Of a stretch of DNA of 64,000 nt, positions 1 to 11,695 are shown piece by piece. The notes under the pieces are model-generated. The model was not told the origin of the DNA, made no database searches, and was given only the letters and a program-made list of their open reading frames with translations. The stretch is from Amaranthus tricolor (lineage: Eukaryota; Streptophyta; Magnoliopsida; Caryophyllales; Amaranthaceae). The translations under genes were made by a program, and so were the position numbers. Where the stretch lies: positions 20,358,660-20,422,659 of the forward strand of contig NC_080048.1 in assembly GCF_026212465.1 (NCBI RefSeq), in the 5' to 3' direction. How positions within the stretch are numbered: the stretch's first letter is position 1; each line of letters opens with the position of its first letter.

Positions 1-23
1 TATGCTAAATTTTACATGCTAAG
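1..23 (+). repeat. Tail of an L monomer, truncated by the window
   Basis: The first 23 bases match the 3' end of the L monomer that precedes each A monomer, for example just before 3728. The array therefore continues to the left of the window. Confidence 0.8.
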
Positions 24-1542
24 TTGCGATTTTATGGGTTTTTATGCTTTGTTTGGACTTTCGCGCATAACGTAGGTCAAACTTGGTTTGTTTTGCACAA
101 AACATGGAGCACAACACTATTTGGTATGTATTATGGTGTTGAAGTGGTTAGAATTGAAAATAATAGTCATATGCTAAATATTACGTGCCAAGTTGCGATT
201 TTATGGGTTTTCAAGCTGTTTTTGGACATTCACGCATAAAGTAGCTCAAACTTGGTTTGTTTTGCACGAAACTTGGCACATAACACGATTTGGTATATAT
301 TATTGTGTTGAAGTGGTTAGAATTTAAAATAATACTCATATGGTAGATATTACGTGTTAAGTTGCGATTTTATGGGTTTTAAGGTTTTTCTTATTTTCGT
401 GCATAAATTAGGTAAAAATTGGTTTATTTTAAACGAATCTTGGTACACAACACTATTTGGTATATATTATTGTGTTGAAGTGGTTAGAATTTAAAATAAT
501 AGTCATATGCTAGAAATTACGTGCTAAATTACGATTTTATGGGTTTTTAGGAATTTCTTGAACTTTCGCGCATAAAGTAGCTCAAACTTGGTTTTTTTTG
601 CACGAAACTTGGCACACAACACTATTTGATATATATTATTGTGTTGAAGTGGTTAGAATTTAAAATCATAGTCATATGGTAAGTATTACGTGCTAAGTTG
701 CGATTTTATGGGTTTTTAAGCTCTTTTTGGACTTTCGTGCATAAAGTAGCTCAAACTTCGTTTGTTTTGCACGAAACTTGGCGCACAACACTATTTTGTA
801 TGTATTATTGTTTTGAAGTGGTTAGAATTGAAAATAATAGTCATATGCTAGAAAATACGTGCTAAGTTGCGATTTTATAGGTTATTATGCTATTTTTGGA
901 CTTTTTTGCATAAAGTAGCTCAAACTTGGTTTTTTTTGCACGAAACTTAGCACACAACACTATTTGGTATATATTATTGTGTTGAAGTGGTTAGAATTGA
1001 AAACAATAGTGATATACTAGAAATTACGTGCTAATTTGGGATTTATTGGGTTTTTAAGCATTTTTTGGACTTTTGCGCATAAAGTAGCTCAAACTTTGTT
1101 TGTTTTGCACGAAACTTGGCACACAACACTATTTGGTATATATTATTGTGTTGAAGTGGTTAGAATTGAAAATAAGAGTCATATGGTAAGTATTACGTGC
1201 TAAGTTGCGATTTTATGGGTTTTTAAGCTCTTTTTGGACTTTCGTGCATAAAGTAGCTCAAACTTGGTTTGTTTTGCACGAAACTTGGCGCACAACACTA
1301 TTTTATATATATTATTGTTTTGAAGTGGTTAGAATTGAAAATAATAGTCATATGCTAGAAAATACGTGCTAAGTTGCGATTTTATAGGTTATTATGCTTT
1401 TTTTGGACTTTTTTGCATAAAGTAGCTCAAACTTGGTTTGTTTTGCACGAAACTTAGCACACAACACTATTTGGTATATATTATTGTGTTGAAGTGGTTA
1501 GAATTGAAAACAATAGTGATATACTAGAAATTACGTGCTAAT

Positions 1543-1711
1543 TTGGGATTTATTGGGTTTTTAAGTATTTTTTGGACTTTTGCGCATAAAGTAGCTCAAA
1601 CTTTGTTTGTTTTGCACGAAACTTGGCTAACAACACTATTTTGTATATATTACTGTGTTGAAGTGGTTAGAATTGAAAATAATAGTCATATGCTAGAAAA
1701 TACGTGCAAAG
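1543..1711 (+). repeat. Hybrid monomer G/H
   Basis: The monomer opens as type G (TTGGGATTTATTGGG) and ends as type H (GGCTAACAACAC, then CTAGAAAATACGTGCAAAG). The switch lies at about 1600-1625, within sequence shared by both types. It joins a duplicated E-F-G block to an I monomer. Confidence 0.8.
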
Positions 1712-2050
1712 TTGCGATTTTATAGGTTATTATGCTTTTTTTGGACTTTTGTGCATAAAGTAGGTCAAACTTGGTTTGTTTTGCACGAAACTTGGCACAC
1801 AACACTATTTGGTATATATTATAGTGTTGAAGTGTTTAGAATTGAAAACAATAGTGATATGCTAGAAATTACGTGCTAAGTTGGGATTTATTGGGTTTTT
1901 TAAGCATTTTTTTGACTTTCGCGCATAAAGTAGCTCAACCTTTTTTTGTTTTGCACGAAACTTGGCACAAAATAATATTTGGTACATGTTATTGTGTTGA
2001 AGTGGTTAGAATTGAAAATAATAGTCATATGCTAAATATTACGTGCTAAG

Positions 2051-2219
2051 TTGCAACTTTATGGGTTTTTAAGGTTTTTTTGGACTTTCGTGCATAAAGT
2101 AGCTCAAACTTCGTTTGTTTTGCACGAAACTTGGCGCACAACACTATTTTGTATGTATTATTGTTTTGAAGTGGTTAGAATTGAAAATAATAGTCATATG
2201 CTAGAAAATACGTGCTAAG
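2051..2219 (+). repeat. Hybrid monomer K/E
   Basis: The first third is type K (TTGCAACTTTATGGG, AAGGTTTTTTTGGAC). The rest is type E (CTTCGTTTG, GGCGCACAACAC, TGTTTTGAAG). The switch is near 2104. An F monomer follows, as expected after E. Confidence 0.8.
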
Positions 2220-2894
2220 TTGCGATTTTATAGGTTATTATGCTATTTTTTGACTTTTTTGCATAAAGTAGCTCAAACTTGGTTTGTTTTGCACGAAACT
2301 TAGCACACAACACTATTTGGTATATATTATTGTGTTGAAGTGGTTAGAATTGAAAACAATAGTGATATACTAGAAATTACGTGATAATTTGGGATTTATT
2401 GGGTTTTTAAGCATTTTTTGGACTTTTGCGCATAAAGTAGATCAAACTTTGTTTGTTTTGCACGAAACTTGGCACACAACACTATTTGGTATATATTATT
2501 GTGTTGAAGTGGTTAGAATTGAAAATAAGAGTCATATCGTAAGTATTACGTGCTAAGTTGCGATTTTATGGATTTTTAAGCTTTTGTTGGACTTTCGTGC
2601 ATAAAGTAGCTCAAACTTTGTTTGTTTTGCACGAAACTTGGCTAACAACACTATTTTCTATATATTATGTGTTGAAGTGGTTAGAACTGAAAATAATAGT
2701 CATATGCTAGAAAATACGTGCAAAGTTGCGATTTTATAGGTTATTAAGCTTTTTTTGGACTTTTGTGCATAAAGTAGCTCAAACTTGGTTTGTTTTGCAC
2801 GAAACTTGGCACACAACACTATTTGGTATATATTATAGTGTTTAAGTGGTTAGAATTGAAAACAATAGTGATATGCTAGAAATTACGTGCTAAG

Positions 2895-3063
2895 TTGGGA
2901 TTTATTGGGTTTTTAAGCATTTTTTTGACTTTCGCGCATAAAGTAGCTCAAACTTTGTTTGTTTTGCACGAAACTTGGCACAAAATAATATTTGGTATAT
3001 GTTATTGTGTTGAAGTGGTGAGAATTGAAAATAATAGTCATATGCTAGAAAATACGTGCAAAG
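2895..3063 (+). repeat. Hybrid monomer J/H
   Basis: The body is type J (GGCACAAAATAATATTTGG) and the tail is type H (CTAGAAAATACGTGCAAAG). The tail carries GTGGTGAGAATT, a variant otherwise seen in the H monomer near 7041. The switch therefore lies at about 3003-3016 and the donor looks like the HOR version in 5739-7752. Confidence 0.75.
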
Positions 3064-3727
3064 TTGCGATTTTATAGGTTATTATGCTTTTTTTGGACTT
3101 TTGTGCATAAAGTAGGTCAAACTTGGTTTGTTTTGCACGAAACTTGGCACACAACACTATTTGGTATATATTATAGTGTTGAAGTGTTTAGAATTGAAAA
3201 CAATAGTGATATGCTAGAAATTACGTGCTAAGTTGGGATTTATTGGGTTTTTAAGCATTTTTTTGACTTTCGCGCATAAAGTAGCTCAACCTTTTTTTGT
3301 TTGCACGAAACTTGGCACAAAATAATATTTGGTACATGTTATTGTGTTGAAGTGGTTAGAATTGAAAATAATAGTCATATGCTAAATATTACGTGCTAAG
3401 TTGCAACTTTATGGGTTTTTAAGGTTTTTTTGGACTTTCGTGCATAAAGTAGCTCATACTTTGTTTGTTTTGCACGAAACTTGGCATTCAAAACTATTTG
3501 GTATATAGTATTGTGCTGAAGTGGTTAGAATTGAAAATAATAGTCATACGCTAAATATTACGTGCTAAGTTGAGAATTTATGAGTTTTTAAGCTATTTTT
3601 GGATTTTCGTGCATAAAGTAGTTCGTTTTGTACGAAACGTGGTACACATCACTATTTGGCATATATTATTGTGTTGAAGTGGGTAGAATTGAAAATAATA
3701 GTCATATGCTAAATTTTACATGCTAAG

Positions 3728-5738
3728 TTGCGATTTTATGGGTTTTTATGCTTTGTTTGGACTTTCGCGCATAACGTAGGTCAAACTTGGTTTGTTTTGC
3801 ACAAAACATGGAGCACAACACTATTTGGTATGTATTATGGTGTTGAAGTGGTTAGAATTGAAAATAATAGTCATATGCTAAATATTACGTGCCAAGTTGC
3901 GATTTTATGGGTTTTCAAGCTGTTTTTGGACATTCACGCATAAAGTAGCTCAAACTTGGTTTGTTTTGCACGAAACTTGGCACATAACACGATTTGGTAT
4001 ATATTATTGTGTTGAAGTGGTTAGAATTCAAAATAATAGTCATATGGTAGATATTACGTGTTAAGTTGCGATTTTATGGGTTTTAAGGTTTTTCTTATTT
4101 TCGTGCATAAATTAGGTAAAAATTGGTTTATTTTAAACGAATCTTGGTACACAACACTATTTGGTATATATTATTGTGTTGAAGTGGTTAGAATTTAAAA
4201 TAATAGTCATATGCTAGAAATTACGTGCTAAATTACGATTTTATGGGTTTTTAGGAATTTCTTGAACTTTCGCGCATAAAGTAGCTCAAACTTGGTTTTT
4301 TTTTGCACGAAACTTGGCACACAACACTATTTGATATATATTATTGTGTTGAAGTGGTTAGAATTTAAAATCATAGTCATATGGTAAGTATTACGTAGTT
4401 GCGATTTTATGGGTTTTTAAGCTCTTTTTGGACTTTCGTGCATAAAGTAGCTCAAACTTCGTTTGTTTTGCACGAAACTTGGCGCACAACACTATTTTGT
4501 ATGTATTATTGTTTTGAAGTGGTTAGAATTGAAAATAATAGTCATATGCTAGAAAATACGTGCTAAGTTGCGATTTTATAGGTTATTATGCTATTTTTGG
4601 ACTTTTTTGCATAAAGTAGCTCAAACTTGGTTTGTTTTGCACGAAACTTAGCACACAACACTATTTGGTATATATTATTGTGTTGAAGTGGTTAGAATTG
4701 AAAACAATAGTGATATACTAGAAATTACGTGATAATTTGGGATTTATTGGGTTTTTAAGCATTTTTTGGACTTTTGCGCATAAAGTAGATCAAACTTTGT
4801 TTGTTTTGCACGAAACTTGGCACACAACACTATTTGGTATATATTATTGTGTTGAAGTGGTTAGAATTGAAAATAAGAGTCATATCGTAAGTATTACGTG
4901 CTAAGTTGCGATTTTATGGATTTTTAAGCTTTTGTTGGACTTTCGTGCATAAAGTAGCTCAAACTTTGTTTGTTTTGCACGAAACTTGGCTAACAACACT
5001 ATTTTCTATATATTATGTGTTGAAGTGGTTAGAATTGAAAATAATAGTCATATGCTAGAAAATACGTGCAAAGTTGCGATTTTATAGGTTATTAAGCTTT
5101 TTTTGGACTTTTGTGCATAAAGTAGCTCAAACTTGGTTTGTTTTGCACGAAACTTGGCACACAACACTATTTGGTATATATTATAGTGTTTAAGTGGTTA
5201 GAATTGAAAACAATAGTGATATGCTAGAAATTACGTGCTAAGTTGGGATTTATTGGGTTTTTAAGCATTTTTTTGACTTTCGCGCATAAAGTAGCTCAAA
5301 CTTTGTTTGTTTTGCACGAAACTTGGCACAAAATAATATTTGGTATATGTTATTGTGTTGAAGTGGTTAGAATTGAAAATAATTGTCATATGCTAAATAT
5401 TACGTGCTAAGTTGCAACTTTATGGGTTTTTAAGGTTTTTTTGGACTTTCGTGCATAAAGTAGCTCATATTTTGTTTGTTTTGCACGAAACTTGGCATTC
5501 AAAACTATTTGGTATATAGTATTGAGCTGAAGTGGTTAGAATTGAAAATAATAGTCATACGTTAAATATTACGTGCTAAGTTGCGAATTTATGAGTTTTT
5601 AAGCTTTTTTTGGATTTTCGTGCATAAAGTAGTTCGTTTTGTACGAAACGTGGTACACATCACTATTTGGCATATATTATTGTGTTGAAGTGGTTAGAAT
5701 TGAAAATAATAGTCATATGCTAAATTTTACGTGCTAAA
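3728..5738 (+). repeat. Family 1 HOR copy, 12 monomers, version 1
   Basis: A regular A to L copy of 2011 bp. Monomer starts are 3728, 3897, 4066, 4233, 4399, 4568, 4737, 4906, 5074, 5243, 5412 and 5581. Version 1 markers are TTTTGCACAAAACATGG in A and CTTCGTTTG in E. The D monomer has lost a few bases at its end (ATTACGTAGTTGCG near 4391). Confidence 0.92.
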
Positions 5739-7752
5739 TTGCGATTTTATGGGTTTTTATGCTTTGTTTGGACTTTCGCGCATAACGTAGGTCAAACTTG
5801 GTTTGTTTAGCACAAAACATGGAGCACAACACTATTTGGTATCTATTATGGTGTTGAAGTGGTTAGAATTGAAAATAATAGTCATATGCTAAATATTACG
5901 TGCCAAGTTGCGATTTTATGGGTTTTCAAGCTGTTTTTGGACATTCACGCATAAAGTAGCTCAAACTTGGTTTGTTTTGCACGAAACTTGGCACATAACA
6001 CGATTTGGTATATATTATTGTGTTGAAGTGGTTAGAAATGAAAATAATAGTCATATGGTAGATATTACGTGTTAAGTTGCGATTTTATGGGTTTTAAGGT
6101 TTTTCTTATTTTCGTGCATAAATTAGGTAAAAATTGGTTTATATTAAACGAATCTTGGTACACAACACTATTTAGTACATATTATTGTGTTGAAGTGGTT
6201 AGAATTTAAAATGATAGTCATATGCTAGAAATTACGTGCTAAATTACGTTTTTTATGGGTTTTTAGGCATTTCTTGAACTTTCGCGCATAAAGTAGCTCA
6301 AACTTGGTTTTTTTTGCACGAAACTTGGCACACAACACTATTTGATATATATTATTGTGTTGAAGTGGTTAGAATTTAAAATCATAGTCATATGGTAAGT
6401 ATTACGTGCTAAGTTGCGATTTTATGGGTTTTTAAGCTCTTTTTGGACTTTCGTGCATAAAGTAGCTCAAACTTGGTTTGTTTTGCACGAAACTTGGCGC
6501 ACAACACTATTTTGTATATATTATGTTTTGAAGTGGTTAGAATTGAAAATAATAGTCATATGCTAGAAAATACGTGCTAAGTTGCGATTTTATAGATTAT
6601 TATGCTTTTTTTTGGACTTTTTTGCATAAAGTAGCTCAAACTTGGTTTGTTTTGCACGAAACTTAGCACACAACACTATTTGGTATATATTATTGTGTTG
6701 AAGTGGTTAGAATTGAAAACAATAGTGATATACTAGAAATTACGTGCTAATTTGGGATTTATTGGGTTTTTAAGCATTTTTTGGACTTTTGCGCATAAAG
6801 TAGCTCAAACTTTGTTTGTTTTGCACGAAACTTGGCACACAACACTATTTGGTATATATTATTGTGTTGAAGTGGTTAGAATTGAAAATAAGAGTCATAT
6901 CGTAAGTATTACGTGCTAAGTTGCGATTTTATGGATTTTTAAGCTTTTGTTGCACTTTCGTGCATAAAGTAGCTCAAATTGTTTGTTTTGCACGAAACTT
7001 GGCTAACAACACTATTTTCTATATATTATGTGTTGAAGTGGTGAGAATTGAAAATAATAGTCATATGCTAGAAAATACGTGCAAAGTTGCGATTTTATAG
7101 GTTATTATGCTTTTTTTGGACTTTTGTGCATAAAGTAGGTCAAACTTGGTTTGTTTTGCACGAAACTTGGCACACAACACTATTTGGTATATATTATAGT
7201 GTTGAAGTGGTTAGAATTGAAAACAATAGTGATATGCGAGAAATTACGTGCTAAGTTGGGATTTATTGGGTTTTTAAGCATTTTTTTGACTTTCGCGCAT
7301 AAAGTAGCTCAAACTTTGTTTGTTTTGCACGAAACTTGGCACAAAATAATATTTGGTATATGTTATTGTGTTTGAAGTGGTTAGAATTGAAAATAATAGT
7401 CATATGCTAAATATTACGTGCTAAGTTGCAACTTTATGGGTTTTTAAGGTTTTTTTGGACTTTCGTGCATAAAGTAGCTCATATTTTGTTTGTTTTGCAC
7501 GAAACTTGGCATTCAAAACTATTTGGTATATAGTATTGTGCTGAAGTGGTTAGAATTGAAAATAATAGTCATACGTTAAATATTACGTGCTAAGTTGCGA
7601 ATTTATGAGTTTTTAAGCTTTTTTTGGATTTTCGTGCATAAAGTAGTTCGTTTTGTACGAAACGTGGTACACATCACTATTTGGCATATATTATTGTGTT
7701 GAAGTGGTTAGAATTGAAAATAATAGTCATATGCTAAATTTTACGTGCTAAA
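5739..7752 (+). repeat. Family 1 HOR copy, 12 monomers, version 2
   Basis: A regular A to L copy of 2014 bp. Version 2 markers are TTTAGCACAAAACATGG and GTATCTATT in A, TTAGAAATGAAAAT in B, TTTAGTACATATT in C and CTTGGTTTG in E. It differs from both neighbours at these sites but matches the partial copy at 9772. Confidence 0.92.
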
Positions 7753-9771
7753 TTGCGATTTTATGGGTTTTTATGCTTTGTTTGGACTTTCGCGCATAAC
7801 GTAGGTCAAACTTGGTTTGTTTTGCACAAAACATGGAGCACAACACTATTTGGTATGTATTATGGTGTTGAAGTGGTTAGAATTGAAAATAATAGTCATA
7901 TGCTAAATATTACGTGCCAAGTTGCGATTTTATGGGTTTTCAAGCTGTTTTTGGACATTCACGCATAAAGTAGCTCAAACTTGGTTTGTTTTGCACGAAA
8001 CTTGGCACATAACACGATTTGGTATATATTATTGTGTTGAAGTGGTTAGAATTGAAAATAATAGTCATATGGTAGATATTACGTGTTAAGTTGCGATTTT
8101 ATGGGTTTTAAGGTTTTTCTTATTTTCGTGCATAAATTAGGTAAAAATTGGTTTATTTTAAACGAATCTTGGTACACAACACTATTTGGTATATATTATT
8201 GTGTTGAAGTGGTTAGAATTTAAAATAATAGTCATATGCTAGAAATTACGTGCTAAATTACGATTTTATGGGTTTTTAGGAATTTCTTGAACTTTCGCGC
8301 ATAAAGTAGCTCAAACTTGGTTTTTTTTTGCACGAAACTTGGCACACAACACTATTTGATATATATTATTGTGTTGAAGTGGTTAGAATTTAAAATCATA
8401 GTCATATGGTAAGTATTACGTGCTAAGTTGCGATTTTATGGGTTTTTTTAAGCTCTTTTTGGACTTTCGTGCATAAAGTAGCTCAAACTTCGTTTGTTTT
8501 GCACGAAACTTGGCGCACAACACTATTTTGTATGTATTATTGTTTTGAAGTGGTTAGAATTGAAAATAATAGTCATATGCTAGAAAATACGTGCTAAGTT
8601 GCGATTTTATAGGTTATTATGCTATTTTTGGACTTTTTTGCATAAAGTAGCTCAAACTTGGTTTGTTTTGCACGAAACTTAGCACACAACACTATTTGGT
8701 ATATATTATTGTGTTGAAGTGGTTAGAATTGAAAACAATAGTGATATACTAGAAATTACGTGATAATTTGGGATTTATTGGGTTTTTAAGCATTTTTTTG
8801 GACTTTTGCGCATAAAGTAGATCAAACTTTGTTTGTTTTGCACGAAACTTGGCACACAACACTATTTGGTATATATTATTGTGTTGAAGTGGTTAGAAAT
8901 GAAAATAAGAGTCATATCGTAAGTATTACGTGCTAAGTTGCGATTTTATGGATTTTTAAGCTTTTGTTGGACTTTCGTGCATAAAGTAGCTCAAACTTTG
9001 TTTGTTTTGCACGAAACTTGGCTAACAACACTATTTTCTATATATTATGTGTTGAAGTGGTTAGAATTGAAAATAATAGTCATATGCTAGAAAATACGTG
9101 CAAAGTTGCGATTTTATAGGTTATTAAGCTTTTTTTGGACTTTTGTGCATAAAGTAGCTCAAACTTGGTTTGTTTTGCACGAAACTTGGCACACAACACT
9201 ATTTGGTATATATTATAGTGTTTAAGTGGTTAGAATTGAAAACAATAGTGATATGCTAGAAATTACGTGCTAAGTTGGGATTTATTGGGTTTTTAAGCAT
9301 TTTTTTGACTTTCGCGCATAAAGTAGCTCAAACTTTGTTTGTTTTGCACGAAACTTGGCACAAAATAATATTTGGTATATGTTATTGTGTTGAAGTGGTT
9401 AGAATTGAAAATAATTGTCATATGCTAAATATTACGTGCTAAGTTGCAACTTTATGGGTTTTTAAGGTTTTTTTTGGACTTTCGTGCATAAAGTAGCTCA
9501 TATTTTGTTTGTTTTGCACGAAACTTGGCATTCAAAACTATTTGGTATATAGTATTGAGCTGAAGTGGTTAGAATTGAAAATAATAGTCATACGTTAAAT
9601 ATTACGTGCTAAGTTGCGAATTTATGAGTTTTTAAGCTTTTTTTGGATTTTCGTGCATAAAGTAGTTCGTTTTGTACGAAACGTGGTACACATCACTATT
9701 TGGCATATATTATTGTGTTGAAGTGGTTAGAATTGAAAATAATAGTCATATGCTAAATTTTACGTGCTAAA
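7753..9771 (+). repeat. Family 1 HOR copy, 12 monomers, version 1
   Basis: A regular A to L copy of 2019 bp with the same version 1 markers as 3728-5738. Small length differences come from homopolymer runs, such as the extra T bases near 8443 and 8787. Confidence 0.92.
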
Positions 9772-10600
9772 TTGCGATTCTATGGGTTTTTATGCTTTGT
9801 TTGGACTTTCGCGCATAACGTAGGTCAAACTTGGTTTATTTAGCACAAAACATGGAGCACAACACTATTTGGTATCTATTATGGTGTTGAAGTGGTTAGA
9901 ATTGAAAATAATAGTCATATGCTAAATATTACGTGCCAAGTTGCGATTTGATGGGTTTTCAAGCTGTTTTTGGACATTCACGCATAAAGTAGCTCAAACT
10001 TGGTTTGTTTTGCACGAAACTTGGCACATAACACGATTTGGTATATATTATTGTGTTGAAGTGGTTAGAAATGAAAATAATAGTCATATGGTAGATATTA
10101 CGTGTTAAGTTGCGATTTTATGGGTTTTAAGGTTTTTCTTATTTTCGTGCATAAATTAGGTAAAAATTGGTTTATATTAAACGAATCTTGGTACACAACA
10201 CTATTTAGTATATATTATTGTGTTGAAGTGGTTAGAATTTAAAATGATAGTCATATGCTAGAAATTACGTGCTAAATTACGTTTTTATGGGTTTTTAGGC
10301 ATTTCTTGAACTTTCGCGCATAAAGTAGCTCAAACTTGGTTTTTTTTGCACGAAACTTGGCACACAACACTATTTGATATATATTATTGTGTTGAAGTGG
10401 TTAGAATTTAAAATCATAGTCATATGGTAAGTATTACGTGCTAAGTTGCGATTTTATGGGTTTTTAAGCTCTTTTTGGACTTTCGTGCATAAAGTAGCTC
10501 AAACTTGGTTTGTTTTGCACGAAACTTGGCGCACAACACTATTTTGTATATATTATTGTTTTGAAGTGGTTAGAATTGAAAATAATAGTCATATGCTAGA
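9772..10600 (+). repeat. Family 1 HOR copy, partial (A to E), version 2
   Basis: Five monomers, A B C D E, with version 2 markers (TTTAGCACAAAACATGG, TTAGAAATGAAAAT, TTTAGTATATATT). The copy is cut by the gap inside the tail of E. Confidence 0.9.
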
Positions 10601-10700
10601 NNNNNNNNNNNNNNNNNNNNNNNNNNNNNNNNNNNNNNNNNNNNNNNNNNNNNNNNNNNNNNNNNNNNNNNNNNNNNNNNNNNNNNNNNNNNNNNNNNNN
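10601..10700. other. Assembly gap (100 N)
   Basis: Exactly 100 N, the usual placeholder for a gap of unknown size. Monomer orientation is + before it and - after it. Confidence 0.99.
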
Positions 10701-11695
10701 CTAGCATATCACTATTGTTTTCAATTCTAACCACTTCAACACAATAATATATACCAAATAGTGTTGTGTGCTAAGTTTCGTTGCAAAAACAACCAAGTTT
10801 GAGCTACTTTATGCAAAAAAGTCCCCAAAAAAGCTTATAACCTATAAAATCGCAACTTAGCACGTATTTTCTAGCATATGACTATTATTTTCAATTCTAA
10901 CCACTTCAACACAATAATATATACAAAATAGTGTTGTGCGCCAAGTTTCGTGCAAAACAAACCAAGTTTGAGCTACTTTATGCACGAAAGTCCAAAAAGA
11001 GCTTAAAAAGCCATAAAATCGCAACTTAGCACGTAATACGTTACTATGATTTTAAATTCTAACCACTTCAACACAATAATATATATCAACTAGTGTTAAT
11101 GTGCCAAGTTTCGTGCAAAAAAAAACCAAGTTTGAGCTACTTATATTCGCGAAAGTTTTCAAGAATGCCTAATAAACCCATAAAAATCGTAATTTAGCAC
11201 GTAATTTCTAGCATATGACTATTATTTTAAATTCAAACCACTTCAAACACAATAATATATACCAAATAGTGTTGTACCAAGATTCGTTTAAAATAAACCA
11301 ATTTTTACTACTTTATGCACGAAAAATAGAAAAACCTTAAAACCCATAAAATCGCAACTTAACAGCTAATATCTACCATATGACTATTATTTTCAATTCT
11401 AACCACTTCAACACAATAATATATACCAAATCGTGTTATGTGCCAAGTTTCGTGCAAAACAACACAAGTTTGAGCTACTCTATGCGTGAATGTCCAAAAA
11501 CAGCTTGAAAACCCATAAAATCGCAACTTGGCACATAATATTTAGCATATGACTATTATTTTCATTTCTAACCACTTCAACACCATAATACATACCAAAT
11601 AGTTGTGTGTCCATGTTTTATGCAAAACCAAACCAAGTTTGACCTACGTTATGCGCGAAAGTCCAAACAAAGCATAAAAACCCATAAAATCGCAA
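10701..11695 (-). repeat. Partial HOR copy (F to A on the + axis)
   Basis: In + order the monomers are F (cut by the gap), E, D, C, B, A. D carries the X variant (AACTAGTGTTAATGTGCC). Extra or missing bases are frequent, for example CGTTGCAAAAACAACC near 10780 and TTATATTCGCG near 11142, suggesting a poorly polished consensus. Confidence 0.85.

Larger units (their letters stand above)
24..3727 (+). repeat. Rearranged HOR copy with 22 monomers
   Basis: Reading monomer by monomer, the order is A B C D E F G E F G/H I J K/E F G H I J/H I J K L, where a slash marks a hybrid. Starts are 24, 193, 362, 529, 698, 867, 1036, 1205, 1374, 1543, 1712, 1881, 2051, 2220, 2389, 2558, 2726, 2895, 3064, 3233, 3401 and 3570. 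The regular order A to L is recovered by removing an E-F-G duplication and an eight-monomer duplication. The length is 3704 bp, close to 22 times 168.4. It is best explained as a product of several unequal exchanges. Confidence 0.85.
1..10600 (+). repeat. Family 1 satellite array, forward arm
   Basis: This is a continuous head-to-tail array of monomers of about 169 bp. The conserved GAAGTGGTTAGAATT box recurs at 141, 310, 477, 646, 815, 984, 1153 and 1322, which are steps of 167-169 bp. Monomers begin TTGCGATTTTATGGG and read on the + strand. Twelve distinguishable types (A to L) follow in fixed order and form an HOR of 2.01-2.02 kb. Landmarks are: A, ACAAAACATGGAGCAC; C, TTAAACGAATCTTGG; F and I, ATAGGTTATTA near the start; G and J, TTGGGATTTATTGGG; H, GGCTAACAACAC; K, TTGCAACTTTATGGG; L, a short monomer of about 158 bp. 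No foreign insertion is visible. The length and HOR structure are typical of centromeric satellites, but that function is inferred. Confidence 0.95.

Noticed and set aside
24..239. Recurrent ORFs of 60-74 codons translating the satellite (also at 3728, 7753, 15511, 17521, 19543, 25581 and many other places on both strands)
   Set aside because: They recur once per monomer or HOR and many begin at TTG. They share no known domain. The monomer is 3x56+1 bp, so the frame shifts with every monomer and stops follow. Variation falls without regard to codon position.
10446..10730. ORF running through the first gap
   Set aside because: About a third of it is N, and the two sides have opposite monomer polarity.
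10500..10900. Mobile-element terminal inverted repeats around the first gap
   Set aside because: The inverted symmetry is explained by satellite monomers in opposite orientation. No element ends, target duplications or transposase sequence are visible.
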